64,000 bases of DNA from Micromonospora noduli (GCF_003264365.1 NZ_PYAK01000013.1:1-64000); one strand, 5' to 3'. Positions 8,368-18,442 are shown, counted from the first letter of the stretch. Translations and numbers: made by a program. The notes: a model not told the origin generated them from the sequence alone.

Positions 8368-8820
8368 TCAGACAGGTGGGCGTTCGTGGTGGTCGATTTC
8401 GGCGCGGAGCGTGTCGGCGAAACCTTCGGCCGTGGCGAGTTGGTCGCGCAGGGCGGTGACGCGGGTGGTGGCGGCGGTGTGGAACATGGCGAGCCGGTCG
8501 AGCAGGGCGGCGCGGTCGGCGCCGGTGGTGGTGTCGAGGGCGTCCAGGACGGTGAGGAGGTCCCGCATCTCGTCGAGGGTGAAGCCGAGGGGTTTCATGC
8601 GTTTGACGACGGCGAGGCGGTCGAGGTCGGGTTCGGTGTAGAGGCGGAAGCCGCCCTCGCTGCGGGCGGAGGGAACGATCAGGCCGGCTTCCTCGTAGTG
8701 GCGGATGGTGCGGATGCTCAGCCCGACCCGTTCGGCGGCCTCGCCGATCTGCATGAGGCGGCCGGTGGCCGAGCCGGAGCGGTGCTGCTCCGGCTCGGTT
8801 TCCCGGCTGGTGGTGGCCAT
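8368..8820 (-). CDS. MerR family regulator paired with SulP transporter
   Basis: 150 residues. A 20-residue polar N-terminal extension precedes the helix-turn-helix (MQIGEAAERVGLSIRTIRHY, residues 23-42, EEAGLI, GGFRLY wing). The C-terminal coiled-coil region has no Cys, so it is not a classical metal sensor; the signal is unknown. Its ATG overlaps the SulP stop (TGATG at 8822-8818), so it is translated with the transporter. An internal Met23 start would remove the extension. Likely controls the SulP operon. Confidence 0.9.
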   Translation of the reverse strand: MATTSRETEPEQHRSGSATGRLMQIGEAAERVGLSIRTIRHYEEAGLIVPSARSEGGFRLYTEPDLDRLAVVKRMKPLGFTLDEMRDLLTVLDALDTTTGADRAALLDRLAMFHTAATTRVTALRDQLATAEGFADTLRAEIDHHERPPV

Positions 8821-10319
8821 CAGTGGCCGACGCCGAGCTGACCGGCGAGGGTGTCGTGGATGCGGGCGCTGGGCTTGTTCAGTTCGATGATCTCGACGGT
8901 CTTGCCGCGGGTGGCGTACTTCTGCGTGATGGCGTCGAGGGCGGCGACGGATGAGGCGTCCCAGACGTGGGCGTGGGTCATGTCGATGACCACCGTCTCG
9001 GGGTCGTTCGCGTAGTCGAACTGGCCCACCAGGTCGTTGCTGGAGGCGAAGAAGAGCTCGCCGCGTACCGAGTAGATCCGTGTGGTGCCGTCCGGGTCCA
9101 GGACGCTGGTGACCTCGACCAGGTGGGCCACCCGCCGGGCGAAGATCACCATGGCGGTGAGGACGCCGATCACGACGCCGATGGCGAGGTTGTGGGTGGC
9201 CAGGGTGGTGGCGACGGTCGCGACCATGACGATCGTCTCGCCGTACGGCATCCGCTTCAGCGTGGCCGGGGCGACGGAGTGCCAGTCGAACGTCGACACC
9301 GCCACGATGATCATCACGGCGACCAGGGCAGCCATCGGAATCACCGCCACCACGTCGCCGAGCGCGACGACCAGGACCAGCAGGAACACGCCGGCCAGGA
9401 ACGTCGAAAGCCGGGTACGGGCGCCGGACGCCTTCACGTTGATCATCGTCTGGCCGATCATGGCGCAGCCACCCATGCCGCCGAAGAAGCCGGTGACGAT
9501 GTTGGCCACGCCCTGACCCCAGGACTCGCGCGTCTTGCTGGAGGGGGTGTCGGTGATGTCGTCGACGAGCTTGGCGGTCATCAGCGACTCCATCAGCCCG
9601 ACCAGCGCGATCCCCAGGGCGTAGGGGGCGACAAGGGTGAGGGTGTTCATGGTCCAGGGGATCTGCGGCAGGCCTAGGGTGGGCAGGCTGTCCGGCAGGG
9701 CTCCCTCGTCGCCGACGGTCGGCACCGCCACGCTGGCGAAGACGGTGACCAGGGTCAGGACCACGATGGCGACCAGTGGCGCCGGGATGGCGCGGGTGAG
9801 CCGGGGGAGCCCCACCATGATCGCCAGGGCGACGGCGACGAGCGGGTAGACCAGCCACGGCACGCCGAGCAGGTGCGGGACCTGGGCGGCGAAGATGAGG
9901 ATGGCCAGGGCGTTGACGAAACCCACCATGACGCTGCGCGGGATGAACCGCATCAGCTTCGCCACGCCGAGCACGGCGAGCAGGATCTGGATCGCGCCGC
10001 CGAGGATCACCGCCGCGATCAGGTAGTCCAGCCCGTGTTCCTTCGCCAGTGGCCCGACGACGAGGGCGATGGCCCCGGTCGCGGCGGAGATCATCGCCGG
10101 ACGTCCTCCGCAGATCGCGATGGTGACTGCCATCGTGAACGAGGCGAACAGTCCCACGCGGGGGTCGACACCGGCGAGGATCGAGAACGAGATCGCCTCC
10201 GGGATCAACGCCAGGGCGACGACCAGACCGGCGAGGACCTCGGTGCGGAACACCTTCGGTGACAACCAGGACGGACGGGACAGACGCGGCCGGTTGACCG
10301 CGGACAGCACAGAAGACAT
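8820..10319 (-). CDS. SulP family anion transporter with STAS domain
   Basis: 499 residues. Membrane domain ~20-400 with SulP landmarks ([22 protein letters not shown] at the start of TM1, [40 protein letters not shown]). The C-terminal STAS domain (~410-495) includes [20 protein letters not shown], where the Ser-Ser corresponds to the regulatory region of STAS folds. Members carry sulphate or bicarbonate; the substrate is not settled by sequence, though the BicA-like arrangement fits bicarbonate/sulphate. Forms a two-gene operon with the MerR regulator downstream. Confidence 0.92.
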   Translation of the reverse strand: MSSVLSAVNRPRLSRPSWLSPKVFRTEVLAGLVVALALIPEAISFSILAGVDPRVGLFASFTMAVTIAICGGRPAMISAATGAIALVVGPLAKEHGLDYLIAAVILGGAIQILLAVLGVAKLMRFIPRSVMVGFVNALAILIFAAQVPHLLGVPWLVYPLVAVALAIMVGLPRLTRAIPAPLVAIVVLTLVTVFASVAVPTVGDEGALPDSLPTLGLPQIPWTMNTLTLVAPYALGIALVGLMESLMTAKLVDDITDTPSSKTRESWGQGVANIVTGFFGGMGGCAMIGQTMINVKASGARTRLSTFLAGVFLLVLVVALGDVVAVIPMAALVAVMIIVAVSTFDWHSVAPATLKRMPYGETIVMVATVATTLATHNLAIGVVIGVLTAMVIFARRVAHLVEVTSVLDPDGTTRIYSVRGELFFASSNDLVGQFDYANDPETVVIDMTHAHVWDASSVAALDAITQKYATRGKTVEIIELNKPSARIHDTLAGQLGVGH

Positions 10320-10485
10320 ACAGCCATTTCCACTCGGGCGTCTCGTGGACGCGCTCAGCTCCGCCCTGGATCGGGCAGCTACCCGCCGACCAGCGACAGG
10401 CGGTTGAGCGGCCTCAGGGCGTCATTGCCCGGACGCGTCACACTCGCCGGGGGAGCCAAGCGGCCCCGCCTGAAAGCCGACAGTG

Positions 10486-10515
10486 AAGCTACCCTTCCGT
10501 CAGGGGAGAGTTCAC
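10486..10515 (-). promoter_or_regulatory. Possible MerR-operator promoter upstream of SulP operon
   Basis: Minus strand GTGAAC (10515-10510) and TAGCTT (10491-10486) lie 18 bases apart around an imperfect dyad CTCCCCT-GACG-GAAGGGTAG. It lies 170 bp upstream of the SulP start, just behind the aldo/keto reductase stop. The rest of the gap 10320-10549 shows no gene. Confidence 0.4.
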
Positions 10516-10549
10516 CGAACGTGCTGATCATCACCGCGCGCTCCGCCGA

Positions 10550-11533
<984 letters not shown>

Positions 11534-11620
11534 GTTTGTCGTCCTCTCGTTCGTTCGTTGAACCGACAACCCGTTGTCCCGCGACATGTGCCTGGTGGGG
11601 GACTGCGGGTTCGGGGTGGA

Positions 11621-12505
11621 TCAGGCTTCGGGGATCGGCCTGCCGAAGGTGGCGAGGGTGATGTCGGCGGGATCCGGGCCCCCGCGCTTGCCGGTGTCCA
11701 GGGCGTCGATCGCGGCGAGTTGCTCGGCGGTGAGCGCGAAATCGAACACGTCGAAGTTCTCTGCGATCCGCGCGGGCTTCGTCGACTTGGGGATCGCCGA
11801 ACGTCCCTGCTGCACGTGCCAGCGCAGCATCACCTGCGCCAGTGTCTTGCCGTGTGCCTTCGCAATGTCACCGATCACCGGATCCTGCAGGGTGCTGGTG
11901 TGCTCGCCGTCGCGGTAGAAGGTGATGCCGCCGATCGGCGACCAGGCTTGCGACAGGATGCCGTGTTGCGCGGCGAAGGCCTGCACCTCACGCTGGGCGA
12001 AGTAGGGATGCACCTCGATCTGGTTCACCGCGGGCACGACGGTCGCCTTGTCGAGCAGCGCGGTCAGGTGATCGACCATGAAGTTGCTGACTCCGATGGC
12101 GCGGACCCTGCCGTCGGCCAGCAGCTTCTCCAGAGCCCGGTACGCGTCCAGGGTCCGATCGAACTCCGACGGCAACGCCTGGTGCAGGATCAGCAGATCG
12201 ATCTGCTCGACGCCGAGTTTGGCGGCGCTCTTCTCGAATCCGTGCAACGTCTGGTCGTACCCGTAGTCGTTGATCCAGATCTTGGTCTCGATGAAGACCT
12301 CGGAGCGGTCGATGCTCGACGTGGCGATCGCCTCGCCGACCTCACGCTCGTTGCCGTAGGCGGCCGCGGTGTCGATGTGTCGGTATCCGGCCGACAACGC
12401 GGCCTCTACCGCGGAGCGGGTTTCCTGCGGAGGTGTCTGGAAGACACCGAGACCGACGGCGGGAATCTCGACGCCGTTGTTAAGCGTCAGCTGCGGGGTT
12501 GGCAT
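11621..12505 (-). CDS. Aldo/keto reductase, 2,5-diketo-D-gluconate reductase-like
   Basis: 294 residues. LNNGVEIPAVGLGVFQTPP, catalytic tetrad seen as HIDTAAAYGNE (Asp, Tyr), ETKIW (Lys) and LILHQALP (His); RAIGVSNF, and IPKSTKPARIAENFDVFDF for NADPH. This is the DkgA/morphine dehydrogenase-like branch, distinct from its neighbour. ATG 12505 has GGAAGGA nine bases upstream; the frame stays open to 12553. First gene of the reductase operon, divergent from the XRE regulator with two operator copies in the 211-bp gap. Confidence 0.93.
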   Translation of the reverse strand: MPTPQLTLNNGVEIPAVGLGVFQTPPQETRSAVEAALSAGYRHIDTAAAYGNEREVGEAIATSSIDRSEVFIETKIWINDYGYDQTLHGFEKSAAKLGVEQIDLLILHQALPSEFDRTLDAYRALEKLLADGRVRAIGVSNFMVDHLTALLDKATVVPAVNQIEVHPYFAQREVQAFAAQHGILSQAWSPIGGITFYRDGEHTSTLQDPVIGDIAKAHGKTLAQVMLRWHVQQGRSAIPKSTKPARIAENFDVFDFALTAEQLAAIDALDTGKRGGPDPADITLATFGRPIPEA

Positions 12506-12579
12506 GACAGCTAGTCCTTCCGATGCCGGGGCCCGTGCGGGTCTTACTTTCAACAGCAGATACCGCAGTCAGGTTTCCG

Positions 12580-12617
12580 GGGAGACCTTGCTCAAACGGG
12601 TACTGGCAGAGTCCCCC
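12580..12617 (-). promoter_or_regulatory. Operator block upstream of the aldo/keto reductase operon
   Basis: The 20-base site GGGTACTGGCAGAGTCCCCC (12598-12617) recurs with changes at 12666-12685 and 14389-14408. The 18 bases beside it (12580-12597) also match those beside the 14389 copy without gaps. It starts 75 bp before the reductase start codon; the flavodoxin copy is 79 bp before its start. Confidence 0.7.
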
Positions 12618-12665
12618 ACCCCAGGTTTGGTCGCCGGGCGGTCGAGCATGAACCACCGTCGTGAG

Positions 12666-12710
12666 GGGTACCGCCAGGGACCCCCTCATGCCGGCCGTGA
12701 TGCCTAGCCT
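12666..12710 (+). promoter_or_regulatory. Operator and leaderless promoter of the XRE regulator
   Basis: Operator copy GGGTACCGCCAGGGACCCCC (12666-12685) is followed by a -10 box TAGCCT (12705-12710) and the start codon 7 bases later. The operator covers where a -35 box would be, fitting autoregulation by the encoded protein. Confidence 0.65.
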
Positions 12711-12716
12711 GGGCAT

Positions 12717-13592
12717 ATGGACAACCGCAGCGAGGTACGGGCGTTTCTCACCTCCCGCCGAGCCAAGGTCAGCCCGGAGCAGGCCGGCATCCCCGCGTAC
12801 GGCAGTCGCCGCGTCGCGGGGCTGCGCCGCGGTGAGGTGGCCGCGCTGGCCGGTGTCAGCGTCGAGTACTACACCCGCCTCGAACGTGGCAACCTCGCCG
12901 GCGCGTCCGACAGCGTCTTGGACGCCATTGCTCGTGCGCTGCAGCTCGACGACACCGAAACCGCTCACCTGCACCATCTCGCCCGCGCCGCCGGCCCTCA
13001 ACCTGCGCGCGGCCGCGCCCAGCGCGACAAGGCCCCGGAGATCCGGCCGGCGATCCGCCGAGTGCTGCACTCGATGACCGGTGTGCCGGCGTTCCTGCGT
13101 AACCACCGCTTCGACATCCTGGCGGCGAACCCGCTGGGCATGGCCCTCTACGCGCCCATGTTCGCCGCGAACGCGGCGCTGCCGGCGAGCTCGATGCGGT
13201 TCACCTTCCTGGACCCACACGCACAGGCTTTCTACCCGGAGTGGGCGCAGGTGGCCCGCTCCGCCGTCGCCGCGCTCCGCATCGCCGCCGCGCAACACCC
13301 CGAAGACCAGCAGCTGATGAACCTGATCGGTGAGCTGTCGATGCGCAGCGAGCCCTTCCGTGCCTGGTGGGCCGCCCAGGACGTCTACGTCCACCGCCAC
13401 GGCAGCAAGCGCTTCCGCCACCCGGCCATCGGCGAACTGGACCTGGCCTTCGAAGTGCTCGAGCTGCCCGGTGACGCTGCCCTGACGGTCCTGACCTACT
13501 CCGCCGAGCCGGGCACCGGCTCCGGTGACGGCCTGGAGCTGCTCGCCGCCTGGGCCGCCGCGCAGGAAGGCGCGGCTACCCGGATCAGCTGA
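12717..13592 (+). CDS. XRE-family regulator with MmyB-like ligand domain
   Basis: 291 residues. The N-terminal helix-turn-helix runs through YGSRRVAGLRRGEVAALAGVSVEYYTRLERG (residues ~27-60), the standard start of this actinobacterial family. The C-terminal MmyB-like domain (~105-280) has FDILAANPLGMALY, MRFTFLDPHAQAFYPEW and FRAWWAAQDVYVHRHGSKRFRHP; the family is thought to bind fatty acid-like or other ligands. It is flanked by aldo/keto reductases and a flavodoxin that share its operator sequence, so it likely controls this redox set. Convergent with the flavodoxin with 8 bp overlap. Leaderless start likely. Confidence 0.93.
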   Translation: MDNRSEVRAFLTSRRAKVSPEQAGIPAYGSRRVAGLRRGEVAALAGVSVEYYTRLERGNLAGASDSVLDAIARALQLDDTETAHLHHLARAAGPQPARGRAQRDKAPEIRPAIRRVLHSMTGVPAFLRNHRFDILAANPLGMALYAPMFAANAALPASSMRFTFLDPHAQAFYPEWAQVARSAVAALRIAAAQHPEDQQLMNLIGELSMRSEPFRAWWAAQDVYVHRHGSKRFRHPAIGELDLAFEVLELPGDAALTVLTYSAEPGTGSGDGLELLAAWAAAQEGAATRIS

Positions 13593-14292
13593 GCAGGCCG
13601 ATGCGGCGCAGCCAGGCCGCGACGTCGGGTTCGGCGTCGGCGACTTCCTCTCCGCGCACAGCGAGGCCCTCCCCGATCGTCGCGCCCCGGCAGATGGCGG
13701 CGTAGTCGCGTTCGGTGGTCCCCAGCCCGCTCATCGCGTGGGTGGTGAGCGGGTGGACGATCCTACCGCTGAAGTCGAGGCCCTCGACGAACGTCGTCAT
13801 GATCATCGGTGCTCGGACGTTCCAGATTGGGCTGCCGAGCAGGATCGTGTCGTAGCGTCCGATCGAATCGAGTGGGTTGGCGATCGCCGGGCGGGCGTTC
13901 GCGTTCTGTTCCCGCACGTTGCGCGCGACGGTCGGCTCATAGTCGTCGGGATAGGGGTCGGCGGCCTCGATGCGGTGCACGGCGCAGCCGGTGAGTCGGC
14001 TGATCATGCCCGCCACCACCTCCGTGTTGCCGATGGTCAAGCGCCGGCGACCGCCGTTGAAGTAGTTTTCCCCTGCGCGGGAGAAGTAAGCCAGCAGCAC
14101 CCCGCCGGCGGACGGCGAGGCGGGGGTCGAGGCGCTGCGCGATGCGCTGTCGGCCGGGGTGGAGGCCGGCGATGGGGCAGCGCGCGGTGAATCGGCGCAG
14201 GCGCTCAACATCGGGCCGGACGCCGTCGCGGCAGAACCGAGCAGGACGCCTCGCAGCAGCGCGCGGCGCGGGTACGCGTTCCTCGCATCCAT
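13585..14292 (-). CDS. Exported (Tat lipoprotein-like) flavodoxin
   Basis: 235 residues. The N-terminus NAYPRRALLRGVLLGSAA has a twin Arg and hydrophobic core, followed by a lipobox-like LSAC near residue 31 and a 30-residue Ser/Ala/Pro linker, so it is probably a Tat-exported, lipid-anchored protein. The flavodoxin domain begins VLLAYFSRAGENYF (FMN phosphate loop) and includes LGSPIWNVRAPMIMTTFVEGLDFSG. FMN-dependent electron carrier or reductase outside the membrane. Start is uncertain: ATG 14292 has GGAGG only 4 bases upstream; GTG at 14307 is the alternative. Carries its own copy of the regulon operator upstream. Confidence 0.88.
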   Translation of the reverse strand: MDARNAYPRRALLRGVLLGSAATASGPMLSACADSPRAAPSPASTPADSASRSASTPASPSAGGVLLAYFSRAGENYFNGGRRRLTIGNTEVVAGMISRLTGCAVHRIEAADPYPDDYEPTVARNVREQNANARPAIANPLDSIGRYDTILLGSPIWNVRAPMIMTTFVEGLDFSGRIVHPLTTHAMSGLGTTERDYAAICRGATIGEGLAVRGEEVADAEPDVAAWLRRIGLLS

Positions 14293-14370
14293 CAGCCCTC
14301 CAAGCACCTTCTCGTCGTCGCGACAGGCGTGTGGCTCGCACTTCCATGCAACCCGTGATCTGGAGGGTCA

Positions 14371-14408
14371 GGGAGCCCCTGCTGAAAGGGGTGATGGCAG
14401 AAACCCCC
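14371..14408 (-). promoter_or_regulatory. Operator block upstream of the flavodoxin gene
   Basis: GGGTGATGGCAGAAACCCCC (14389-14408) matches the 20-base sites at 12598 and 12666; adjoining bases 14371-14388 match 12580-12597 at 13 of 18 positions or better, in the same spacing. Same orientation and nearly the same distance to the start codon as in the reductase operon. Confidence 0.7.
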
Positions 14409-14590
14409 ATACGCCAGCAGCACCCATGCAGGACCCGCTGCGGCCCGGTATAGGCCGTGCTGCCTCCCACACCTGGTCAGCCGGCATTTCGGGTGAGGTC
14501 GACCATCTCGGGATGGGGTCCATTCGCCTACTGTTCCTGCGAGGCCTGGAACGTCACTGAACCTGGAAACGCCACTGAACCTGACGCCAC

Positions 14591-14622
14591 GCGTTGCCGG
14601 CGCCCGGAGACGCCGGCAACGC
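14591..14622 (-). terminator. Hairpin terminator of the 1040-residue secreted protein gene
   Basis: Perfect 12-bp stem GCGTTGCCGGCG/CGCCGGCAACGC with an 8-base loop, starting 7 bp beyond the stop codon. No T-tract, as usual in high-GC actinomycetes. Confidence 0.75.
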
Positions 14623-14629
14623 CCCTGGG

Positions 14630-17600
14630 TCAGTTGGCGTGGGTCAGGCGTGTGGTGATGCGCAGGCCCGTGAGGGTGTCGTTCATCCACGGCACCCGCT
14701 CGCGGTGCAGACCTGCGGACATCTGGTCCGCCCACACCTCGTACCGCTGCATGAGCGTGTTGGCGCGGGACCGCGCGCTGGTGATCAGACAGTCACCCAG
14801 TGGGTCACCGGGAAGGTTGGACGAGTCGACAGCGGGCTCGCAGGGCACCTTGAGGCTGACCTGGTCGCGCAGTGGGCGGCTGGGGTCGAGCGAGCACGGC
14901 GTGGGCCCGCAGAGGGTGTAGTTCCCGCTCGCCTTGGCGTAGGCGTTACCGATCTTGGCGTCCGTCGGCATGTTCACCGGAATCTGGTACTGCCCGAACA
15001 GGTTCGCGGACAACACGTCGTCCGAGTCGAGGGCGTTGGGCAGACCCAACCGGGTGTACGCCTGGAGCAGCCGCGCCGCCGTGTTCACCTTCTTCAGGGC
15101 GGTGGGCACCGGCCCGCTGACCTGGGTGCTCTGGTCCCGTACCCGGTCGTACATGGACTTCTGCCGGGCCTGGAGGAAACCGCGCAGGGTCGGGGTCAGC
15201 GTGGTGTCCAGCGCCGTGTTGTTCACGACCGTCGCGCCGCTCGCGAAGGCGTACCGGCCGGACGGCCACTTCGGGGTCAGGCCCTGCTCGGGCGTGGTCT
15301 CGCTGTCACAGTTGAAGAACTCGCAGTCGACCTGGTAGACCTGCTCGTCGGGCCAGGTGTAGTCGGCGGTCCGGGAGTTCTGCCAGGCCGTGGACGAGTT
15401 CAGCCGGAACCGGCTGTGGATCTGCAACCGCAGCTTGCCGTAGTGGCGGATCACTCCGGTGCCGTAGCCCGTCGTACGTGTGTAGACCCAGCTCGGCGTG
15501 TAGCAGTGGCCGACCTCGGGCAACTCCCGTACACCCGCCGGCGGCTCGTCGAGGCGCGGCGTGTACGCGTACTGGAGTGCTCGCACCATGTTCGACATCA
15601 GGTCGTAGCGAACGTTGCTGGGCCGGTCGATCTGCCTGGTGCCGCTGCACGAGGGCACCGTCGTCTCGTCGGCCTTCGCCGGCGCCGGCGCGAGTGGCTT
15701 GTCGGTGTCCCAGAACAGGTCGTAGTTCTTGGGCGTCTTCACCTGTACGCCGTTGGCGTCCGGCTCGTAGCGGACCTGGACCTCGTTGGTCCGGAAGGCG
15801 GCCAGCGCTGTCGACAGCTCATTGGTGGCGGCGACGTACTCGTTGACCAGCCCTGTGATCAGGCCGTTGGCGTTGCCGTTGGCCGGTCGACCGAAGCTGG
15901 CCGCGAGGTCGGCGATGCGGGTGCCCTCCGCCTCGATCTGTGCGGCGCGGCCGGCGCTGACCTGGGCGGCGTACGTCGGGTTCTGCAGCATCAACATGGC
16001 GTACGACTGCGCGCCGAGGTTCCACACCGTCGGGTTGCCGACCGGCGTCGACGGTTCGACCATCGAGGGGTCACGTCCGCTGGCGACCCGAGCCAGGTAG
16101 TTGATCGACCGGGCCTCGCCGAAGCTGTTGAGCGCTGTGGTCGGGTCGACCGCCGGGTTGTCGGCGTCGGTCCGGGGCACCACGAAGGCGGCGCCGCTGG
16201 CCAGCTGTGTCGAGGTCAGGTGGAACTCGTTCTCCGGGCCGACGAACTCGCCGTACGTCGGGATCGGTTGACCGAAGTTCTCCAGGTAGCCGATGTACTT
16301 GTTGATGTCGGCGCGGGCGTCGTGCAGGGTGGCGTCGCCGATCGCGGCCAGCACTGTGGCGGCGATGTCCTCCAGGCGCAGGCCGAGCTGGGCGACCTGC
16401 TGCTGGACGAGGGTGATCTGCGCGGTGTTGCCGGCGATCGCGGCGTTCAACTTGTCGAACTGGGCCATCATGTTCGCGTACACCGTGTTGATCTGGGCCT
16501 CGACCCGCGCGAAGCTGGCGCGCATCTCGTCGCCGAGGGCCCGCACCTCGTCGCGCAACGCTTTGACCTGGGCCAGGATCTGTGCGTCCAGCGACGGTCC
16601 GCTGCTGCCGAAGAGCCCGACGATCGACATCACGGCACCGAAGACGTTGCCGGTCATCGCCAACGTCGCGGTGCTGAAGATCGAGCCCGCGAGCCCGCGG
16701 CCGGTGATCGCCGCCGCGTACTTGGAGATCGCGCTGATCGTGGTGAGGACCGCCTCCCCGATCACCTTGGACTTCTTGCCGGCGGCGGGGTCGGCGAACC
16801 CGATGATGGTGGAGACCATGCCCACCCCGGCCTTGATGTCGGAGATCGTCTGCTGCCGATCCTTGTCCCGGTCCTCGGCGGCCTTCTTGGCCGCCGCGGT
16901 GCACGCGGCGCTCGGCGGCCCTTCCGGCGGGCACTTGCTGTTGTTCTCGCCGATCTCGAGACGGATCTCCAGGCTCAGGCCGAGCAGCTCAGCGTGCAGG
17001 GAGGCCAGCTGCTGCTTGGCCGCCGCGACGTACGCCACCGAGTCGTCCCGCAGCGCCAGGATCGCGTCGAGGTCGACATGCGAAAGTCCGGGATCCTGCC
17101 GGAGCTCCTCGTAGGTGTTGGTGATGTCCACCCCGATCGGCTCGCCGAGGACGGCGTTCCAGGCGGTGGCGACGGAGGCGCTGGCTGCCGCTGCATGTCG
17201 GACCGCGGACCACACCGCGGCGAGAGCGTCGTCACGGCCGCGCAGCCACTGGGCGGTCCGCAGCGCGCCGGAGGCGAGTTCCTCGCGGGTGTCCCACGGC
17301 TCGACAGTCTTGCCGATCACGGCCCCGACCAGGCCGGTGATCTCCGGCGAGGTTCGGGTTTCCCCGCCGGGCGCGCCGAGCAGGATGTCGACGGACTTGA
17401 GCAGCAGGTCCTGTTCCGGCAGCAGGAGGTCGAACGTGGTCAGCGATTCGTCGAGCAGCTGCTGGCGTGCGGTGAGCTGGGTCTGTGCCTGTTCGGCCGT
17501 GGCGTTCGGGTGCAGACGGTGCCACTGAGCGAACTCGGCCGACAGCACGACGGTGGTGATCCGAGCGGCGCCCTGGAGATGGATCTCGGCGACCTGGCCG

Positions 17601-17752
17601 AAGGCCCGGTCGGTGAGCGCTGCCTGAGGGACGGGGACGGGGACGGGATCGGCCGACGCGGGCTCACCGGAGAGCACGCTTGCCGCGGTGACAGCGATCA
17701 TCGCCAGCACGGCAGTCCCGCGCCTGGTGCGCGTGGAACGTTTTATTGTCAT
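14630..17752 (-). CDS. Large secreted protein with central hydrophobic/coiled-coil segment, pore-former-like
   Basis: 1040 residues. Sec signal peptide (RR, hydrophobic 15-28, cleavage near ASA-DP at 34). Residues ~40-300 are helical. Then comes a chain of hydrophobic, Gly/Ala-rich segments (~307-385: GVGMVSTIIGFADPAAG, VIGEAVLTTISAISKYAA, SIFSTATLAMTGNVFGAVMS, IVGLFGSS) followed at once by an amphipathic coiled coil (~385-470: ILAQVKALRDEVRALGDEMR, VEAQINTVYANMMAQFDKL). The last ~550 residues look beta-rich with scattered Cys and Asn/Thr. The order resembles alpha-helical pore-forming toxins that hide a membrane hairpin, but no family is recognised. Monocistronic, own terminator. ATG 17752 lies 6 bases after a TACGTT box, so possibly leaderless. 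Confidence 0.8.
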   Translation of the reverse strand: MTIKRSTRTRRGTAVLAMIAVTAASVLSGEPASADPVPVPVPQAALTDRAFGQVAEIHLQGAARITTVVLSAEFAQWHRLHPNATAEQAQTQLTARQQLLDESLTTFDLLLPEQDLLLKSVDILLGAPGGETRTSPEITGLVGAVIGKTVEPWDTREELASGALRTAQWLRGRDDALAAVWSAVRHAAAASASVATAWNAVLGEPIGVDITNTYEELRQDPGLSHVDLDAILALRDDSVAYVAAAKQQLASLHAELLGLSLEIRLEIGENNSKCPPEGPPSAACTAAAKKAAEDRDKDRQQTISDIKAGVGMVSTIIGFADPAAGKKSKVIGEAVLTTISAISKYAAAITGRGLAGSIFSTATLAMTGNVFGAVMSIVGLFGSSGPSLDAQILAQVKALRDEVRALGDEMRASFARVEAQINTVYANMMAQFDKLNAAIAGNTAQITLVQQQVAQLGLRLEDIAATVLAAIGDATLHDARADINKYIGYLENFGQPIPTYGEFVGPENEFHLTSTQLASGAAFVVPRTDADNPAVDPTTALNSFGEARSINYLARVASGRDPSMVEPSTPVGNPTVWNLGAQSYAMLMLQNPTYAAQVSAGRAAQIEAEGTRIADLAASFGRPANGNANGLITGLVNEYVAATNELSTALAAFRTNEVQVRYEPDANGVQVKTPKNYDLFWDTDKPLAPAPAKADETTVPSCSGTRQIDRPSNVRYDLMSNMVRALQYAYTPRLDEPPAGVRELPEVGHCYTPSWVYTRTTGYGTGVIRHYGKLRLQIHSRFRLNSSTAWQNSRTADYTWPDEQVYQVDCEFFNCDSETTPEQGLTPKWPSGRYAFASGATVVNNTALDTTLTPTLRGFLQARQKSMYDRVRDQSTQVSGPVPTALKKVNTAARLLQAYTRLGLPNALDSDDVLSANLFGQYQIPVNMPTDAKIGNAYAKASGNYTLCGPTPCSLDPSRPLRDQVSLKVPCEPAVDSSNLPGDPLGDCLITSARSRANTLMQRYEVWADQMSAGLHRERVPWMNDTLTGLRITTRLTHAN

Positions 17753-17806
17753 GCCGCGAACGTATTGAGCAGCCTGAAAGGGCGCGGAAACCGCGCTGAC
17801 TCGCGC

Positions 17807-18442
17807 TCAGCCGGCGGCGGGTGACGCGGCGGGCGCGTCGAGGGCCGGCGCCACGACGGCGAACGCCTGGTCCATCAGCTTGGCCAGGTGCTGCTCATCG
17901 TCGCCCGGCTGCCACCGCTGGAGCACCGTGTCGAGTGCCAGCAGTGCCATCCCGGCGGCCATCCGTGGGTAGGGGTCGGTGTGCGGGTCGAGGCCGCTGC
18001 GGTTGGCCAGCTCGGCGGCCAGTTCGGCGCGCCACTCGATCTGGCGTTCCAGCCAGCGGGCGTGCAGGGCGGGGGTGTCCAGGATGAGACGGACGACGAC
18101 CCGGGCTCGCTCGGAGTGTTCCGGGTGGTCGTTGCAGGCGGCCAGCGGCACCCAGAGGGCGTGCCGCAGCGCGACCGACGATGGCTCGGCGGGTGGCCGG
18201 GTCGCGAGTTCGGTGATGATGTCCGCGCTGGTGTCGGCCAGGAACCGGACGACGACGTCCTCCTTGGACGCGAAGTAGCGAAAGAAGGTACGTCGCGACA
18301 TGCCGGCCGCCGCCACGATGTCGTCGACGGTCACCACGTCGAAACCCTTGGTCGCGAGCAGCATCAGGGCGGCGTCACGCAGCTCGTCGGCAACGAGCTG
18401 GCGTTTGCGTTCGGCCAGGCTGTTGTCCGCACGAGCTCTCAT
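17807..18442 (-). CDS. TetR family regulator
   Basis: 211 residues. Helix-turn-helix VDDIVAAAGMSRRTFFRYFASKEDVV (residues ~40-65) in the TetR N-terminal domain; the C-terminal half resembles the MftR/AcrR-C domains (WVPLAACNDHPEHSERARVVVRLI). Divergent from the short-chain dehydrogenase with a 95-bp gap that holds a 15-bp palindrome on the dehydrogenase -35 box; it probably represses that unit. Ends 54 bp from the start of the secreted protein gene. Confidence 0.92.
   Translation of the reverse strand: MRARADNSLAERKRQLVADELRDAALMLLATKGFDVVTVDDIVAAAGMSRRTFFRYFASKEDVVVRFLADTSADIITELATRPPAEPSSVALRHALWVPLAACNDHPEHSERARVVVRLILDTPALHARWLERQIEWRAELAAELANRSGLDPHTDPYPRMAAGMALLALDTVLQRWQPGDDEQHLAKLMDQAFAVVAPALDAPAASPAAG

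Larger units (their letters stand above)
14308..14629. other. Intergenic region with operator and terminator only
   Basis: 322 bp without a credible gene. It holds the operator block at 14371-14408, a short direct repeat of CACTGAACCTG (14557 and 14573 region) and the terminator at 14591-14622. Open frames crossing it have poor actinomycete third-position GC and no start signals. Confidence 0.6.

Noticed and set aside
14594..17824. 1076-residue open frame on the plus strand
   Set aside because: Antisense shadow of the secreted protein gene; Arg/Gly/His-rich, no signal or domain, while the minus frame has a signal peptide and natural composition.
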